Shown here one piece after another: positions 42,735 to 50,640 of a stretch of DNA of 64,000 nucleotides. Position numbers and translations under genes: made by a program. Under the pieces are notes generated by a model, which ran no database searches, was not told the origin of the DNA, and was given only the letters and a program-made list of their open reading frames with translations. The stretch is from contig CAYQXJ010000009.1 of assembly GCA_964421565.1 (NCBI GenBank), forward strand, positions 85,123-149,122. The letters are read 5' to 3'. Source of the DNA: CAYQXJ01 sp964421565 (GTDB lineage Bacteria; Planctomycetota; Brocadiia; SM23-32). Every line of letters begins with the position of its first letter. Positions within the stretch are counted from its first letter, which is position 1.

Positions 42735-43556
42735 GTGAGTGATGACGGACTGCTGGAGTACCTAAAAGGCCGCACCGATCTTCTGGCGAAGGTAGAGCTG
42801 GCGGGCCCGCAAGGACAACGGGACTCACGGCGAAGCAAGAAGCTGAGCGAAGTGGCGGGTTTCTGCAAGATCGTGCTGCGATACGTACGCCGATGGCTGG
42901 CAAATCGCGACCCGTTGCGAGTGGTGGAGTTCTCATGCGGCAAGAGCTACTTGGGTATCATACTTGCCGTGTTGCTCGAAGAGCTCGAAGGCAAGCGCGC
43001 GCGGCTCGTCGGCGTCGATGTTAACGAACGGCTGACCGAGAAGTGCGCGCGACTGGCTGCTGATGTCGGGCTGCAGCATGCGGAGTATGTGGCTACGCGC
43101 ACGCTCTCGTTTGAGAGCAACAAGGAGTTCGACCTGGCGCTCGCACTGCATGCGTGCGATACGGCCACCGATGAGGCCATTGCAAAGGCGATCGAGCTGG
43201 ACGCCGAGCTGATATTAACGGTGCCGTGTTGCCAAAACCAGATACGAGCCCAGCTAAAGGCCGGTCACCCGCTGACGGGCATGACAGAGTTCGGCCCGCT
43301 GCGATACCGACTCGCGAATATGCTGACGGACGTGTTGCGCGCCCAGTTCCTGCACGCGGCCGGGTATCAGGTGGAGATGGATGAGATCGGCTCGCCCCGA
43401 TTGACGCCGAAGAACCTGTGCATATGTGCGCGCAAGGTGCGACGACGCAGCCGAGGAGCCCGCGATGAGGATTACGTTGCGCTGAGGGATTTCTTCGGCG
43501 TGAAACCTAAGATAGAGCAGTTCTGCCCTGGTGTGGTGAGAGAGCCGGGGGATTGA
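42735..43556 (+). CDS. PF13679-like SAM-dependent methyltransferase
   Basis: 273 residues from a GTG start; GGAGG lies 12 bases upstream. Class I methyltransferase features: motif I VVEFSCGKSYLGI (residues ~63-75), the acidic end of strand 2 in VGVDVNERL, and then DLALALHACDTATDEAI (~133-149) and LTVPCCQNQI (~161-170). The L-H-A-C ... P-C-C pair is typical of the Methyltransf_32 family (METTL25/GSTCD-type). It lies inside the alpha operon between rpsM (29 bp before) and rpsK (52 bp after), which suggests co-expression with ribosomes and a ribosomal or tRNA/rRNA target, but the substrate is unknown. Confidence 0.75.
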   Translation: MSDDGLLEYLKGRTDLLAKVELAGPQGQRDSRRSKKLSEVAGFCKIVLRYVRRWLANRDPLRVVEFSCGKSYLGIILAVLLEELEGKRARLVGVDVNERLTEKCARLAADVGLQHAEYVATRTLSFESNKEFDLALALHACDTATDEAIAKAIELDAELILTVPCCQNQIRAQLKAGHPLTGMTEFGPLRYRLANMLTDVLRAQFLHAAGYQVEMDEIGSPRLTPKNLCICARKVRRRSRGARDEDYVALRDFFGVKPKIEQFCPGVVREPGD

Positions 43557-43608
43557 GAGATACACGGGGCCGCGGGCCGGTCCCTCAAGAGAGGAAAAGG
43601 CGCAGAGA

Positions 43609-43983
43609 ATGGCAAAACAAGGAGCAACCAGGCGCGTCGGTAGCCGGGCCATCGCCCACATCCAGGCGACGTTCAACAACACGCGGATCACCATTACCGA
43701 CCTGAAGGGCGAGGTGCTCTGCTTCGAGACGGCAGGTTCCTGCGGGTTCAAGAACACTCGCAAAAGCACGCCGTTCGCCGCCCAGCGGACTGCCGAACGC
43801 ATCGCCGACAAGGCGAAACGCATGGGCATACAGGAACTCGAGGTGAAGGTGAAAGGGCCGGGTTCCGGGCGCGAGGCCGCTGTCACTGCTCTGGAGGGAG
43901 CCGGCCTGAGCATCATGACCATCGAGGATGTAACCCCGCTGCCCCATAACGGCTGCCGTCCACCGAAGCGACGGCGGGTCTGA
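43609..43983 (+). CDS. rpsK: 30S ribosomal protein S11
   Basis: 124 residues. HIQATFNNTRITITD and the C-terminal EDVTPLPHNGCRPPKRRRV are S11 signatures. It binds the platform of the 30S subunit and is followed by rpsD. Confidence 0.96.
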   Translation: MAKQGATRRVGSRAIAHIQATFNNTRITITDLKGEVLCFETAGSCGFKNTRKSTPFAAQRTAERIADKAKRMGIQELEVKVKGPGSGREAAVTALEGAGLSIMTIEDVTPLPHNGCRPPKRRRV

Positions 43984-44048
43984 AGGCGACACGGTCAGGG
44001 CCGCTTGCCCGAGACGAATACATTCACCTGTAGAAGGTCAACCACAGT

Positions 44049-44672
44049 ATGGCGAGGCATCACGGACCGAAGTGCAAGTTGTGTCGGCGCGAGGGAGTGA
44101 AGCTGTTCCTGAAGGGCGCGCGGTGCCACACCGCCAAGTGCCCCATCGAGAAGCGCAGCAAGCCTCCCGGAATGCACGGGTGGCGCCGCGGCCGACCGAG
44201 CGACTATTCCATACGGCTGCGTGAGAAGCAGAAGGTCAAGCGCTATTACGGCGTGCTGGAGAAGCAGTTCCGTCGTTACTTCGAAATCGCTCGCAAGTAT
44301 GCCGGCAACACCGGCGAAGGACTGCTGACATTGCTTGAGCGCCGACTCGACAACGTGCTGGTCATCTGCGGTATCGCTGTCTCCCGCGCGCAGGCACGGC
44401 AACTTGTCAACCACGGTCACGTGCAGGTGAATGGTGCGAAGGTGGACGTGGCGAACTACCAGGTTAAGGAAGGCGACGTTGTTCGACCTGTACCTGAGGA
44501 CTCCATCCTCGATCTGGTCAGGAGCAATCGCGAAGAGACCGGCCACCCGGAGCCGGCGTGGCTTGAAGTGAACGATGCCGACCTCACCATACGCGTTGTG
44601 CGAATGCCCGTGCGCGAGGACGTCACCGCCGAGGTCGAAGAGGGTCTCGTGGTGGAGTTCTGCTCTCGCTAA
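44049..44672 (+). CDS. rpsD: 30S ribosomal protein S4
   Basis: 207 residues. It has the four-cysteine zinc-type N-terminus (CKLCRREGVKLFLKGARC...C) and the S4 RNA-binding domain (RLDNVLVICGIAVSRAQARQ). S4 nucleates 30S assembly and in some bacteria represses the alpha operon. Confidence 0.96.
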   Translation: MARHHGPKCKLCRREGVKLFLKGARCHTAKCPIEKRSKPPGMHGWRRGRPSDYSIRLREKQKVKRYYGVLEKQFRRYFEIARKYAGNTGEGLLTLLERRLDNVLVICGIAVSRAQARQLVNHGHVQVNGAKVDVANYQVKEGDVVRPVPEDSILDLVRSNREETGHPEPAWLEVNDADLTIRVVRMPVREDVTAEVEEGLVVEFCSR

Positions 44673-44736
44673 CCTCCCGGAGAGGCCGAAGCGCGGGGCC
44701 TCTTGGTCCTCACACGAAAGCATTGGAGAGAAACAC

Positions 44737-45738
44737 ATGGCGATGAGAGTGCGATGGCGGGGATTGGAGCTTCCCGTCCAGGTTCGCGTTGACCGGGAGA
44801 CGCTCACGGACAAGTTCGCGGAGTTCACAGCTGAGCCATTCGAGCGTGGCTTCGGCCACAGCGTCGGCAACAGCCTGCGTCGCGTGCTGCTTTCGTCCAT
44901 TGAAGGGGCGGCCGTCGTGGCCGTCAGGTTCGACGGCGTGCAGCAGGAGTTGACGGCCATCGAAGGCATCCTGGAGGACGTGCCTGAGATTATCCTCAAC
45001 ATCAAGGAACTTGTCCTACGCCTACATCCGGACGAAGAGAAGCAGCTACGGCTGGAGGCCCACCAAGCCGGCCCTGTCACGGCGGCCGACATCGAGGCCG
45101 ACCCGGATGTCGACATAGTGCAGCCGGACCAGCCCATCTGCACGTTGACCGACGACGTGGACCTTGTCTGCCATATGACCGTCAGGAAAGGGCGTGGCTA
45201 CGTGCCGTCCGAGGAACTGGAGAATCTGCCTACAGAGATCGGGGTGATTCCCGTCGATGCGCTCTTCTCACCCGTGCGGCGCGTGAACTACAGGGTGGAA
45301 AACACACGTGTGGGGCGAAAGACGAACTACGATCGCCTGCTGATGCAAGTGCAGACAAACGGTGTGGTTGATCCTGAAATGGCCCTGGTCGAGGGTTCCA
45401 AGATACTGCGTAAGCACCTCAATCCGTTCGTGGATTACTTCGAGTTGGGCAGGCAACTTCCGCAGGAGGAGCCCGAACCCCTCGCGGAGATGAAGCATCT
45501 GGGCGAGCCGGAGATACCGGAGTCCAAGCTTTCTATGCCGCTCTCGGCCCTCGGCCTCAGCACACGCGCTGCCCATTGCCTCGAATCCGAAGGCATCCAC
45601 ACCGTCGAGGAGTTGCTGAAGAAGACAGAGGACGAGCTGCTGGCCGTGCGCAACTTCGGCGCGGTATCGCTGGAGGAGGTGGCGGAGGAACTCTCCAAAC
45701 ACGGACTGGAGATAGGCCTGCTCGCCGAGAGCGAGTGA
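44737..45738 (+). CDS. rpoA: DNA-directed RNA polymerase subunit alpha
   Basis: 333 residues. The N-terminal assembly domain has GFGHSVGNSLRRVLLSSIEGAAV; the C-terminal domain (residues ~265-333) has the helix-hairpin-helix part (VEELLKKTEDELLAVRNFG) that contacts UP elements and activators. The ATG at 44737 follows GGAGAG; the frame is open upstream into rpsD. Confidence 0.96.
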   Translation: MAMRVRWRGLELPVQVRVDRETLTDKFAEFTAEPFERGFGHSVGNSLRRVLLSSIEGAAVVAVRFDGVQQELTAIEGILEDVPEIILNIKELVLRLHPDEEKQLRLEAHQAGPVTAADIEADPDVDIVQPDQPICTLTDDVDLVCHMTVRKGRGYVPSEELENLPTEIGVIPVDALFSPVRRVNYRVENTRVGRKTNYDRLLMQVQTNGVVDPEMALVEGSKILRKHLNPFVDYFELGRQLPQEEPEPLAEMKHLGEPEIPESKLSMPLSALGLSTRAAHCLESEGIHTVEELLKKTEDELLAVRNFGAVSLEEVAEELSKHGLEIGLLAESE

Positions 45739-45793
45739 AAGGCGACTCAGCAAACAGACAGACCCGATTGCGACAACAACCCCGAGATGCACC

Positions 45794-46447
45794 ATGAGAC
45801 ACAGGAAAAAAGGCCGCAAACTCAGCCGTTCGTCCGCACACCGCATGGCGATGCGACGCAACATGAGCAGCTCTTTGCTGCGGCATGAGCGCATCGTGAC
45901 GACGCCCGCCAAGGCGAAAGAAGTGCGCCCCTTCGTCGAACGCTTGATCACGTTGGCGCGACGCGCTTTGCCGTTCAAGGATGGGCAAGGGCAACAGCGG
46001 GCGCAGTACCTGCACTACTACCGCATGGCGCTCCAGCGGCTGCAGGATGAAGAGATGGTGCAGAAGCTGTTCGGTGAGGGGCAATGGCTGGAGCAGGAGT
46101 CGCTGGCTGAGCGATACGCCGATCGGCCAGGGGGCTATACAAGGATCGTAAGGCTGGGCGGCACCCGCCTCGGCATACCGATCGGAGACACCGTCGGCAG
46201 GGTGCCGGAACTCGTTTACGAGATCGATGGCGAGGAGCGTAGCCTTCGGCTGACCGGCAACCGGCTCGGCGACAACGCCCCGCAAGTGCTCTTCGAACTG
46301 GTGGAGAAGCAGAGCGCGGTGGAAGAGGAGGAGATTGCTCCGACCATCTCTGTCTCGGCGGACGAAGGTGCCGGCGCAGCGGATTTGGACGATCAGTCTA
46401 CCGGAGCCGAACAGCAGGAAGAGGCCGAATCGGGCGAAAAAGACTGA
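45794..46447 (+). CDS. rplQ: 50S ribosomal protein L17 with extended C-terminus
   Basis: 217 residues; residues 1-135 are L17 (MRHRKKGRKLSRSSAHR, and DRPGGYTRIVRLGGTRLG). The remaining ~80 residues, including an acidic Glu/Ser/Ala tail, are absent from typical L17 of about 120-130 residues. It closes the supercluster and converges with trxA, 48 bp away. Confidence 0.94.
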   Translation: MRHRKKGRKLSRSSAHRMAMRRNMSSSLLRHERIVTTPAKAKEVRPFVERLITLARRALPFKDGQGQQRAQYLHYYRMALQRLQDEEMVQKLFGEGQWLEQESLAERYADRPGGYTRIVRLGGTRLGIPIGDTVGRVPELVYEIDGEERSLRLTGNRLGDNAPQVLFELVEKQSAVEEEEIAPTISVSADEGAGAADLDDQSTGAEQQEEAESGEKD

Positions 46448-46495
46448 TTTGCTTCCCTGTGTTTGCTTAGCGTCAGAGGAGTGCGTCCTGTACGC

Positions 46496-46831
46496 TCAGG
46501 CTGAAACTACCTGCTGCAGTGCCTCCTCGTAGGCTGCCTTGCCCTGGGCGCCGACCATGCGTAACTCCTGGACCTCGTCCCCATCCTTGAAGAACAGGAC
46601 CGTGGGTATGGCGGTGATGCTGTACTTGCCCGCCGTCGCCTGATTCTCATCCACGTTCAGCTTGCAGACCTTGATGGCATCAGGGTTCTCCTCCGCAAGC
46701 TCTTCGATGACCGGCCCGACCATGCGACAAGGGCCGCACCAGGGCGCCCACATGTCGACGATCACTGGCGTGTCCGCCCCAAGCACTTCGTCCTCAAAGC
46801 TGTCGTCGGTAACATCTACAATGTCGGCCAT
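46496..46831 (-). CDS. trxA: Thioredoxin
   Basis: 111 residues, a single thioredoxin domain with WCGPCR and the cis-proline motif TAIPTVLFF. It reduces protein disulfides in the cytoplasm. It is the second thioredoxin-fold gene of the window. The gene upstream (zinc-ribbon membrane protein) is on the same strand, 39 bp away, so they may be co-transcribed. Confidence 0.95.
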   Translation of the reverse strand: MADIVDVTDDSFEDEVLGADTPVIVDMWAPWCGPCRMVGPVIEELAEENPDAIKVCKLNVDENQATAGKYSITAIPTVLFFKDGDEVQELRMVGAQGKAAYEEALQQVVSA

Positions 46832-46870
46832 CGTGTTGCGTCCTTTCCCCCGTTGTGACCTGTAGTCCGC

Positions 46871-47416
46871 TCAGGATGCGGCGGGGCCCGTCTGCTCCGC
46901 CAATCTCTCGGCTTTGGCCTTCAGAGTCTTCAGCAGACGCCGCGTGGCACGCTTGCTGGCCTCCGACTCCCGCGGTTTGCCATGTCGGGGACGCCTGCTG
47001 TCTTCCCATGCGAACGGCGTCTTGACTTCAATGGAGTCGATAGCTTTGGCCAGTTCGCCTGCGAGGTCGCGGGCCCTCTGGTTCGCCGCGATGTGTTCTC
47101 CACGCTCGATCAGTCCGCGTATCTCGGCCATTTCCTGGACGGGATAGGAGATGAGACCCGGTTTCTCCTGGATCACGCCCTCCATGGTGCGCTGATACAT
47201 GTAGCCGGCGAAAATGATCAGTGAGAAGGCGATGACAATGCCTACGTACAGCCCCCCAGTATAGAGTTCCTGGTGGCGGCCCTTGCCCCGTGCACGCTGA
47301 ACCTGGGTCTCGTAGGTCTCGCCGCTCTTAAGGTTGACGCCGCAGTTCGGGCACGCGATCGAGCCCAGCGATACTCCAGCGCCGCAATTTGGACACTCCA
47401 GCTCGCCTTCAGCCAT
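46871..47416 (-). CDS. Zinc-ribbon membrane protein, unknown function
   Basis: 181 residues. Residues ~6-25 hold a double zinc knuckle (CPNCG ... CPNCG). A single transmembrane helix (VGIVIAFSLIIFAGYMY) lies near residue 60. The rest is hydrophilic and ends in a Lys/Arg-rich helix. The ATG at 47416 is preferred because GGGAG lies 11 bases upstream; an ATG at 47452 is also possible. I do not recognise a specific family. Confidence 0.7.
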   Translation of the reverse strand: MAEGELECPNCGAGVSLGSIACPNCGVNLKSGETYETQVQRARGKGRHQELYTGGLYVGIVIAFSLIIFAGYMYQRTMEGVIQEKPGLISYPVQEMAEIRGLIERGEHIAANQRARDLAGELAKAIDSIEVKTPFAWEDSRRPRHGKPRESEASKRATRRLLKTLKAKAERLAEQTGPAAS

Positions 47417-47467
47417 GATGCAGTTGACTCCCGCTCGCTTCTGCGCCTTCATCCAGCGTCCCTATAT

Positions 47468-47495
47468 ATTCTAAGCGCTTCGGGGGCCGTGTCAA
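47468..47495 (-). promoter_or_regulatory. Promoter of the zinc-ribbon gene and trxA
   Basis: Minus-strand perfect TTGACA (47495-47490) and TAGAAT (47473-47468) spaced 16 bp, about 50 bases before the ATG at 47416. Confidence 0.55.
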
Positions 47496-47583
47496 ACGAC
47501 CTGCTGCGTGTTGAAGCGACAGGCAACGATCTGCTACCTTGGGTGCGAAACTACTGCGTGACCCTTATGTGTAGGGAGAGCCC

Positions 47584-48126
47584 GTGAAGGCGTTGGTCCT
47601 GTACTGGAGCGCCGGCGGCAACACACAGAAGGTGGCGTTGCGATTGGCACAAACGCTTGAGGGGGAGGGTGTTGCGGTTGACGTGCAGCGCATCGATGGG
47701 GAGTTGGCGGTGCAGTACTACGACTATCAGCTTGTGTTCATTGGAGCTCCGGTTTATCAGTTCCTGCCCCCGGATGCCGTTATGGGCTTTCTGAAGCGGC
47801 AAAACCGTGACGCCGTCGAGCCTGCTGCACCCGAAAGGCCAGGGGTGCTGGGCGTGGTTTTCTGCACTTACGGCGGACCACACACAGGCACTCGTGAAGC
47901 GGTGCCAGCGCTCCGGTACATGGGTCAGTTCCTGGAGCACGCAGGCATCCGCGTGGTGGACGAATGGGCCGTCGTTGGCGAGTTCCACGATCAGGGCCGG
48001 CAACGGCTGAACGTGGAGGGACGGCTGGGTGATATTAGCGGTCGTCCGAATGAGAGCGACCTGCGCGATGTGGCCGAGAGAGCGCGTGGACTTCTGCGGC
48101 GAGTGCGGTTTCTGTTGCCGGGCTGA
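47584..48126 (+). CDS. Flavodoxin-fold protein
   Basis: 180 residues from a GTG start with GGGAG just upstream. The opening KALVLYWSAGGNTQKVALR is the FMN phosphate-binding loop of flavodoxins, and IGAPVYQFLPPDAVMGFL and FCTYGGPHTG match the later flavin-binding loops. The role is electron transfer or quinone-type reduction, not further defined. It lies 42 bp before the galacturonokinase-like gene on the same strand. Confidence 0.8.
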   Translation: MKALVLYWSAGGNTQKVALRLAQTLEGEGVAVDVQRIDGELAVQYYDYQLVFIGAPVYQFLPPDAVMGFLKRQNRDAVEPAAPERPGVLGVVFCTYGGPHTGTREAVPALRYMGQFLEHAGIRVVDEWAVVGEFHDQGRQRLNVEGRLGDISGRPNESDLRDVAERARGLLRRVRFLLPG

Positions 48127-48168
48127 CGATATGGAGCGTGGCGAAGCTCCAGGCGAGGTAGGGACGGA

Positions 48169-49410
48169 GTGAATGATGTCATGACGCCGGATGATGCCAG
48201 CAATGAGGCGAAGCGCACCGGCGCTCTCAGGGCTGAGCTTGCCTGTTGCGCGGAGGCTAAGGCGAGCGACGTGCGGATCGTACGCAGCCCGTATCGGGTC
48301 TGCCCGTTGGGGGCGCATGTGGACCACCAGCTCGGCAACGTCACCGGCTTGGCGCTCGACAGGGCGCTACTGCTGGCGTTTCTTCCTCGCGATGACTGCA
48401 AACTCGTGCTGCGCAGTCGGCAGTTCAGCAATGCGGTGCGGGTTGACATGGAACGCACCCCGCCGCGGCCAGCGGGCGACTGGGCCGATTATGCACGCGG
48501 CGCCGTGTTTGCATTGCGCCGCGGTTACGCGATCAGGCGCGGGCTCAGCGTCTTGATAGACGGCTATGACAACGTGGGTGGTCTCAGCTCCTCGGCCGCC
48601 GTCGGCATCGCCTATCTGCTCGCCCTTGAGGCAGCCAACGGGCTCGAGGTCACCGAACAGGAAAACATCGAGCTTGACCGCATCATTGAGAATGACTACA
48701 TCGGCCTCGACAACGGCATCCTGGACCAATCGACTATCCTGCTGAGCCGCAAGGGCCACCTGATGCATCTGGATTGCTCTTCTGGCGAAAGCTCTCTGTT
48801 GCCGCGCGGCGGCTCGCAGGACTTCCTCATCGCCGTGCTCTTCAGCGGGCTGCGGGTGCCCCTGGCGCAGACGGGCTACAACCGCCGCGTGGAGGAGTGC
48901 CAGGAGGCCGCCCGACGCCTGCTCGTGGAGGGCGGGCTTGCCGTGCCTGACAGTCCCGTGCTGCGGATGGTGCCACGTCGGGTGTTTGATGATCACGCGC
49001 ATACGCTGCCGGTGAACTTGCGCCGACGTGCCACGCATTTCTTCAGCGAACAGCAACGGGTTGTCCAGGGCCTGGAAGCATGGACTACAGGGGACCTGAC
49101 GACTTTCGGCCGTCTGGTCAACGAGTCCGGCCGCAGTTCAGCGGAGCTCTACGAGTGCGGCAACTCTTATCTGCGCACGGCGTACGAAGCCCTGCGTGAT
49201 AGCCCGGGCGTCTACGGTGCCCGGTTCAGCGGGGCCGGATTCCGGGGATGCTGCATCGGGCTGGCGCGTGGTGGATCAGAGGAAGGCATCCGCGAGCATG
49301 CACTTTCGGCCTACTGTGCGCGTCACCCTGACATGGCAAACGAAGCTGACCTCTACTTCTGTCGCTCGGCTGATGGTGCCGGCCTGCTGGACAGGGCATC
49401 GGGACAGTGA
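48169..49410 (+). CDS. Galacturonokinase-like GHMP sugar kinase
   Basis: 413 residues. The N-terminal sugar-binding motif SPYRVCPLGAHVDHQ (~40-54), the GHMP ATP loop GGLSSSAAVG (~137-146), ENIELDRIIENDYIGLDNGILDQS, and the C-terminal GARFSGAGFRGCC are all present. Galactokinases have a different first motif (GRVNLIGEHTDY type); the version here, together with GYNRRVEECQEAA, closely matches what I recall of plant galacturonokinase, which phosphorylates D-galacturonic acid at C1. It is therefore annotated at that level with caution. The start is GTG 48169 or ATG 48181. Its last 4 bases overlap the rodA-like gene. Confidence 0.78.
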   Translation: MNDVMTPDDASNEAKRTGALRAELACCAEAKASDVRIVRSPYRVCPLGAHVDHQLGNVTGLALDRALLLAFLPRDDCKLVLRSRQFSNAVRVDMERTPPRPAGDWADYARGAVFALRRGYAIRRGLSVLIDGYDNVGGLSSSAAVGIAYLLALEAANGLEVTEQENIELDRIIENDYIGLDNGILDQSTILLSRKGHLMHLDCSSGESSLLPRGGSQDFLIAVLFSGLRVPLAQTGYNRRVEECQEAARRLLVEGGLAVPDSPVLRMVPRRVFDDHAHTLPVNLRRRATHFFSEQQRVVQGLEAWTTGDLTTFGRLVNESGRSSAELYECGNSYLRTAYEALRDSPGVYGARFSGAGFRGCCIGLARGGSEEGIREHALSAYCARHPDMANEADLYFCRSADGAGLLDRASGQ

Positions 49411-50537
49411 ATCGACTGCGCAAGCTCACTGGCCAGCTGGCATGGCGCAGGTTGCCGTGGTACCTGCCCGTAGTTGCCCTCGGCATGTGCGCCATAGGCG
49501 CCGCGTTCATATGGAGCTCGCACTCGCTGCTGTATGCGCGCAAGCACATAGTGTTTAGCGGTGCGGGGCTGATTGCGTTCCTGACCGTTGCCGTCTTCGA
49601 CTACCGGCGGCTCAGCGGAATCACGTTGCCGCTCTACTGCCTGGGCCTTGTGGCGCTGATGGGCCTGTGGTCGCCCCTCGGACTGCAGGTAAGTGGTGCC
49701 CGACGTTGGTACGATCTGGGGTTCTTTCACGTCCAGCCCTCCGAGCCCATGAAGTACCTGTTGGTGCTCGCCCTGGCGGACCATTTCCGGTTTCAGCATC
49801 GCCTGGATCGCATGCGTGACCTGTTGCTGGCACTCGCCATGGCAGTGGTGCCGGCGGCCCTGATCGCCGCCCAGCCAGACTTCGGCAGTGCGGTTCTGCT
49901 GGCGCCGGTGTTCTTCGCGATGGCATTTCTGGCGGGGGCGCGCATGCGCAACCTGGCGCTGTTGGTGGTGGCCGGGTGCGTGCTGTTGGTGGGTGCGTGG
50001 TTTACCCCGGGGGTGATGCAGGACTACCAGAAGGAGCGGGTCAGGACCTTTGTGAACCCCACGCGGAATCTCGATTCGCCGGCTGCCTACAATGCTCGCC
50101 AGGCCATGTTGGCCATCAATGCAGGCGGGGCGGCGGGGCAGGGCTGGGGGCAGGGCGTGTTGAACCGACTGCGCCGTGTGCCCGAACGACACACTGACTT
50201 CATCTTCCCCGTGGTGGCTGAGGAATGGGGCTTCGTGCGGACGGCCCCGCTTGTCGGCCTCTACATGGCGGTCACGGCCGTGCTGGCTGCGCTCGCCGCG
50301 CGCGAAGCGGACCCCTTTGGCCGGCTGATCATCGGGGGAGTGATGGCGCTGTTCGCCGGGCAGAGCCTGTTACACATGGCCATATCACTGCGATTGGCAC
50401 CGATCACCGGGCTCACGTTGCCTCTCATGAGCTACGGAGGTTCCTCCCTCGTCAGCACCTTTGCCGCACTCGGCCTGGTGGCCGGCGTGCGGATGCATCC
50501 GCCCGAGGATGCCTTCCTCACCGCTGGGAGGCGCTGA
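49407..50537 (+). CDS. RodA/FtsW/SpoVE family peptidoglycan polymerase
   Basis: 376 residues with about ten transmembrane helices. SEDS-family motifs are visible: SGARRWYDLGFFHVQPSEPMKYL-type loop, AAQPDFGSA (catalytic Asp), PERHTDFIFPVVAEEWGF and LPLMSYGGSSL. The GTG start overlaps the previous stop codon. Whether it is RodA (elongation) or FtsW (division) cannot be told from the window; the short PERHTDF loop and absence of division genes nearby favour RodA. Confidence 0.88.
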   Translation: MNRLRKLTGQLAWRRLPWYLPVVALGMCAIGAAFIWSSHSLLYARKHIVFSGAGLIAFLTVAVFDYRRLSGITLPLYCLGLVALMGLWSPLGLQVSGARRWYDLGFFHVQPSEPMKYLLVLALADHFRFQHRLDRMRDLLLALAMAVVPAALIAAQPDFGSAVLLAPVFFAMAFLAGARMRNLALLVVAGCVLLVGAWFTPGVMQDYQKERVRTFVNPTRNLDSPAAYNARQAMLAINAGGAAGQGWGQGVLNRLRRVPERHTDFIFPVVAEEWGFVRTAPLVGLYMAVTAVLAALAAREADPFGRLIIGGVMALFAGQSLLHMAISLRLAPITGLTLPLMSYGGSSLVSTFAALGLVAGVRMHPPEDAFLTAGRR

Positions 50538-50550
50538 AGGTGACAGGGCG

Positions 50551-50579
50551 TTGCATAAGGCCCTGTGGCGCAATAGAAT
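50551..50579 (+). promoter_or_regulatory. Promoter of the E2 gene
   Basis: TTGCAT (50551-50556) and TAGAAT (50574-50579) spaced 17 bp, 62 bases before the start codon. Confidence 0.55.
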
Positions 50580-50640
50580 GCGCCTCTGCTGATCGCCGCA
50601 TGGAGAGTGCAGACCACCCAACCCCCTACGGAGATGAACC

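Noticed and set aside
46448..46495. Terminator between convergent rplQ and trxA
   Set aside because: AGCGT/ACGCT bases can pair but the stem is imperfect and no T-run follows on either strand.
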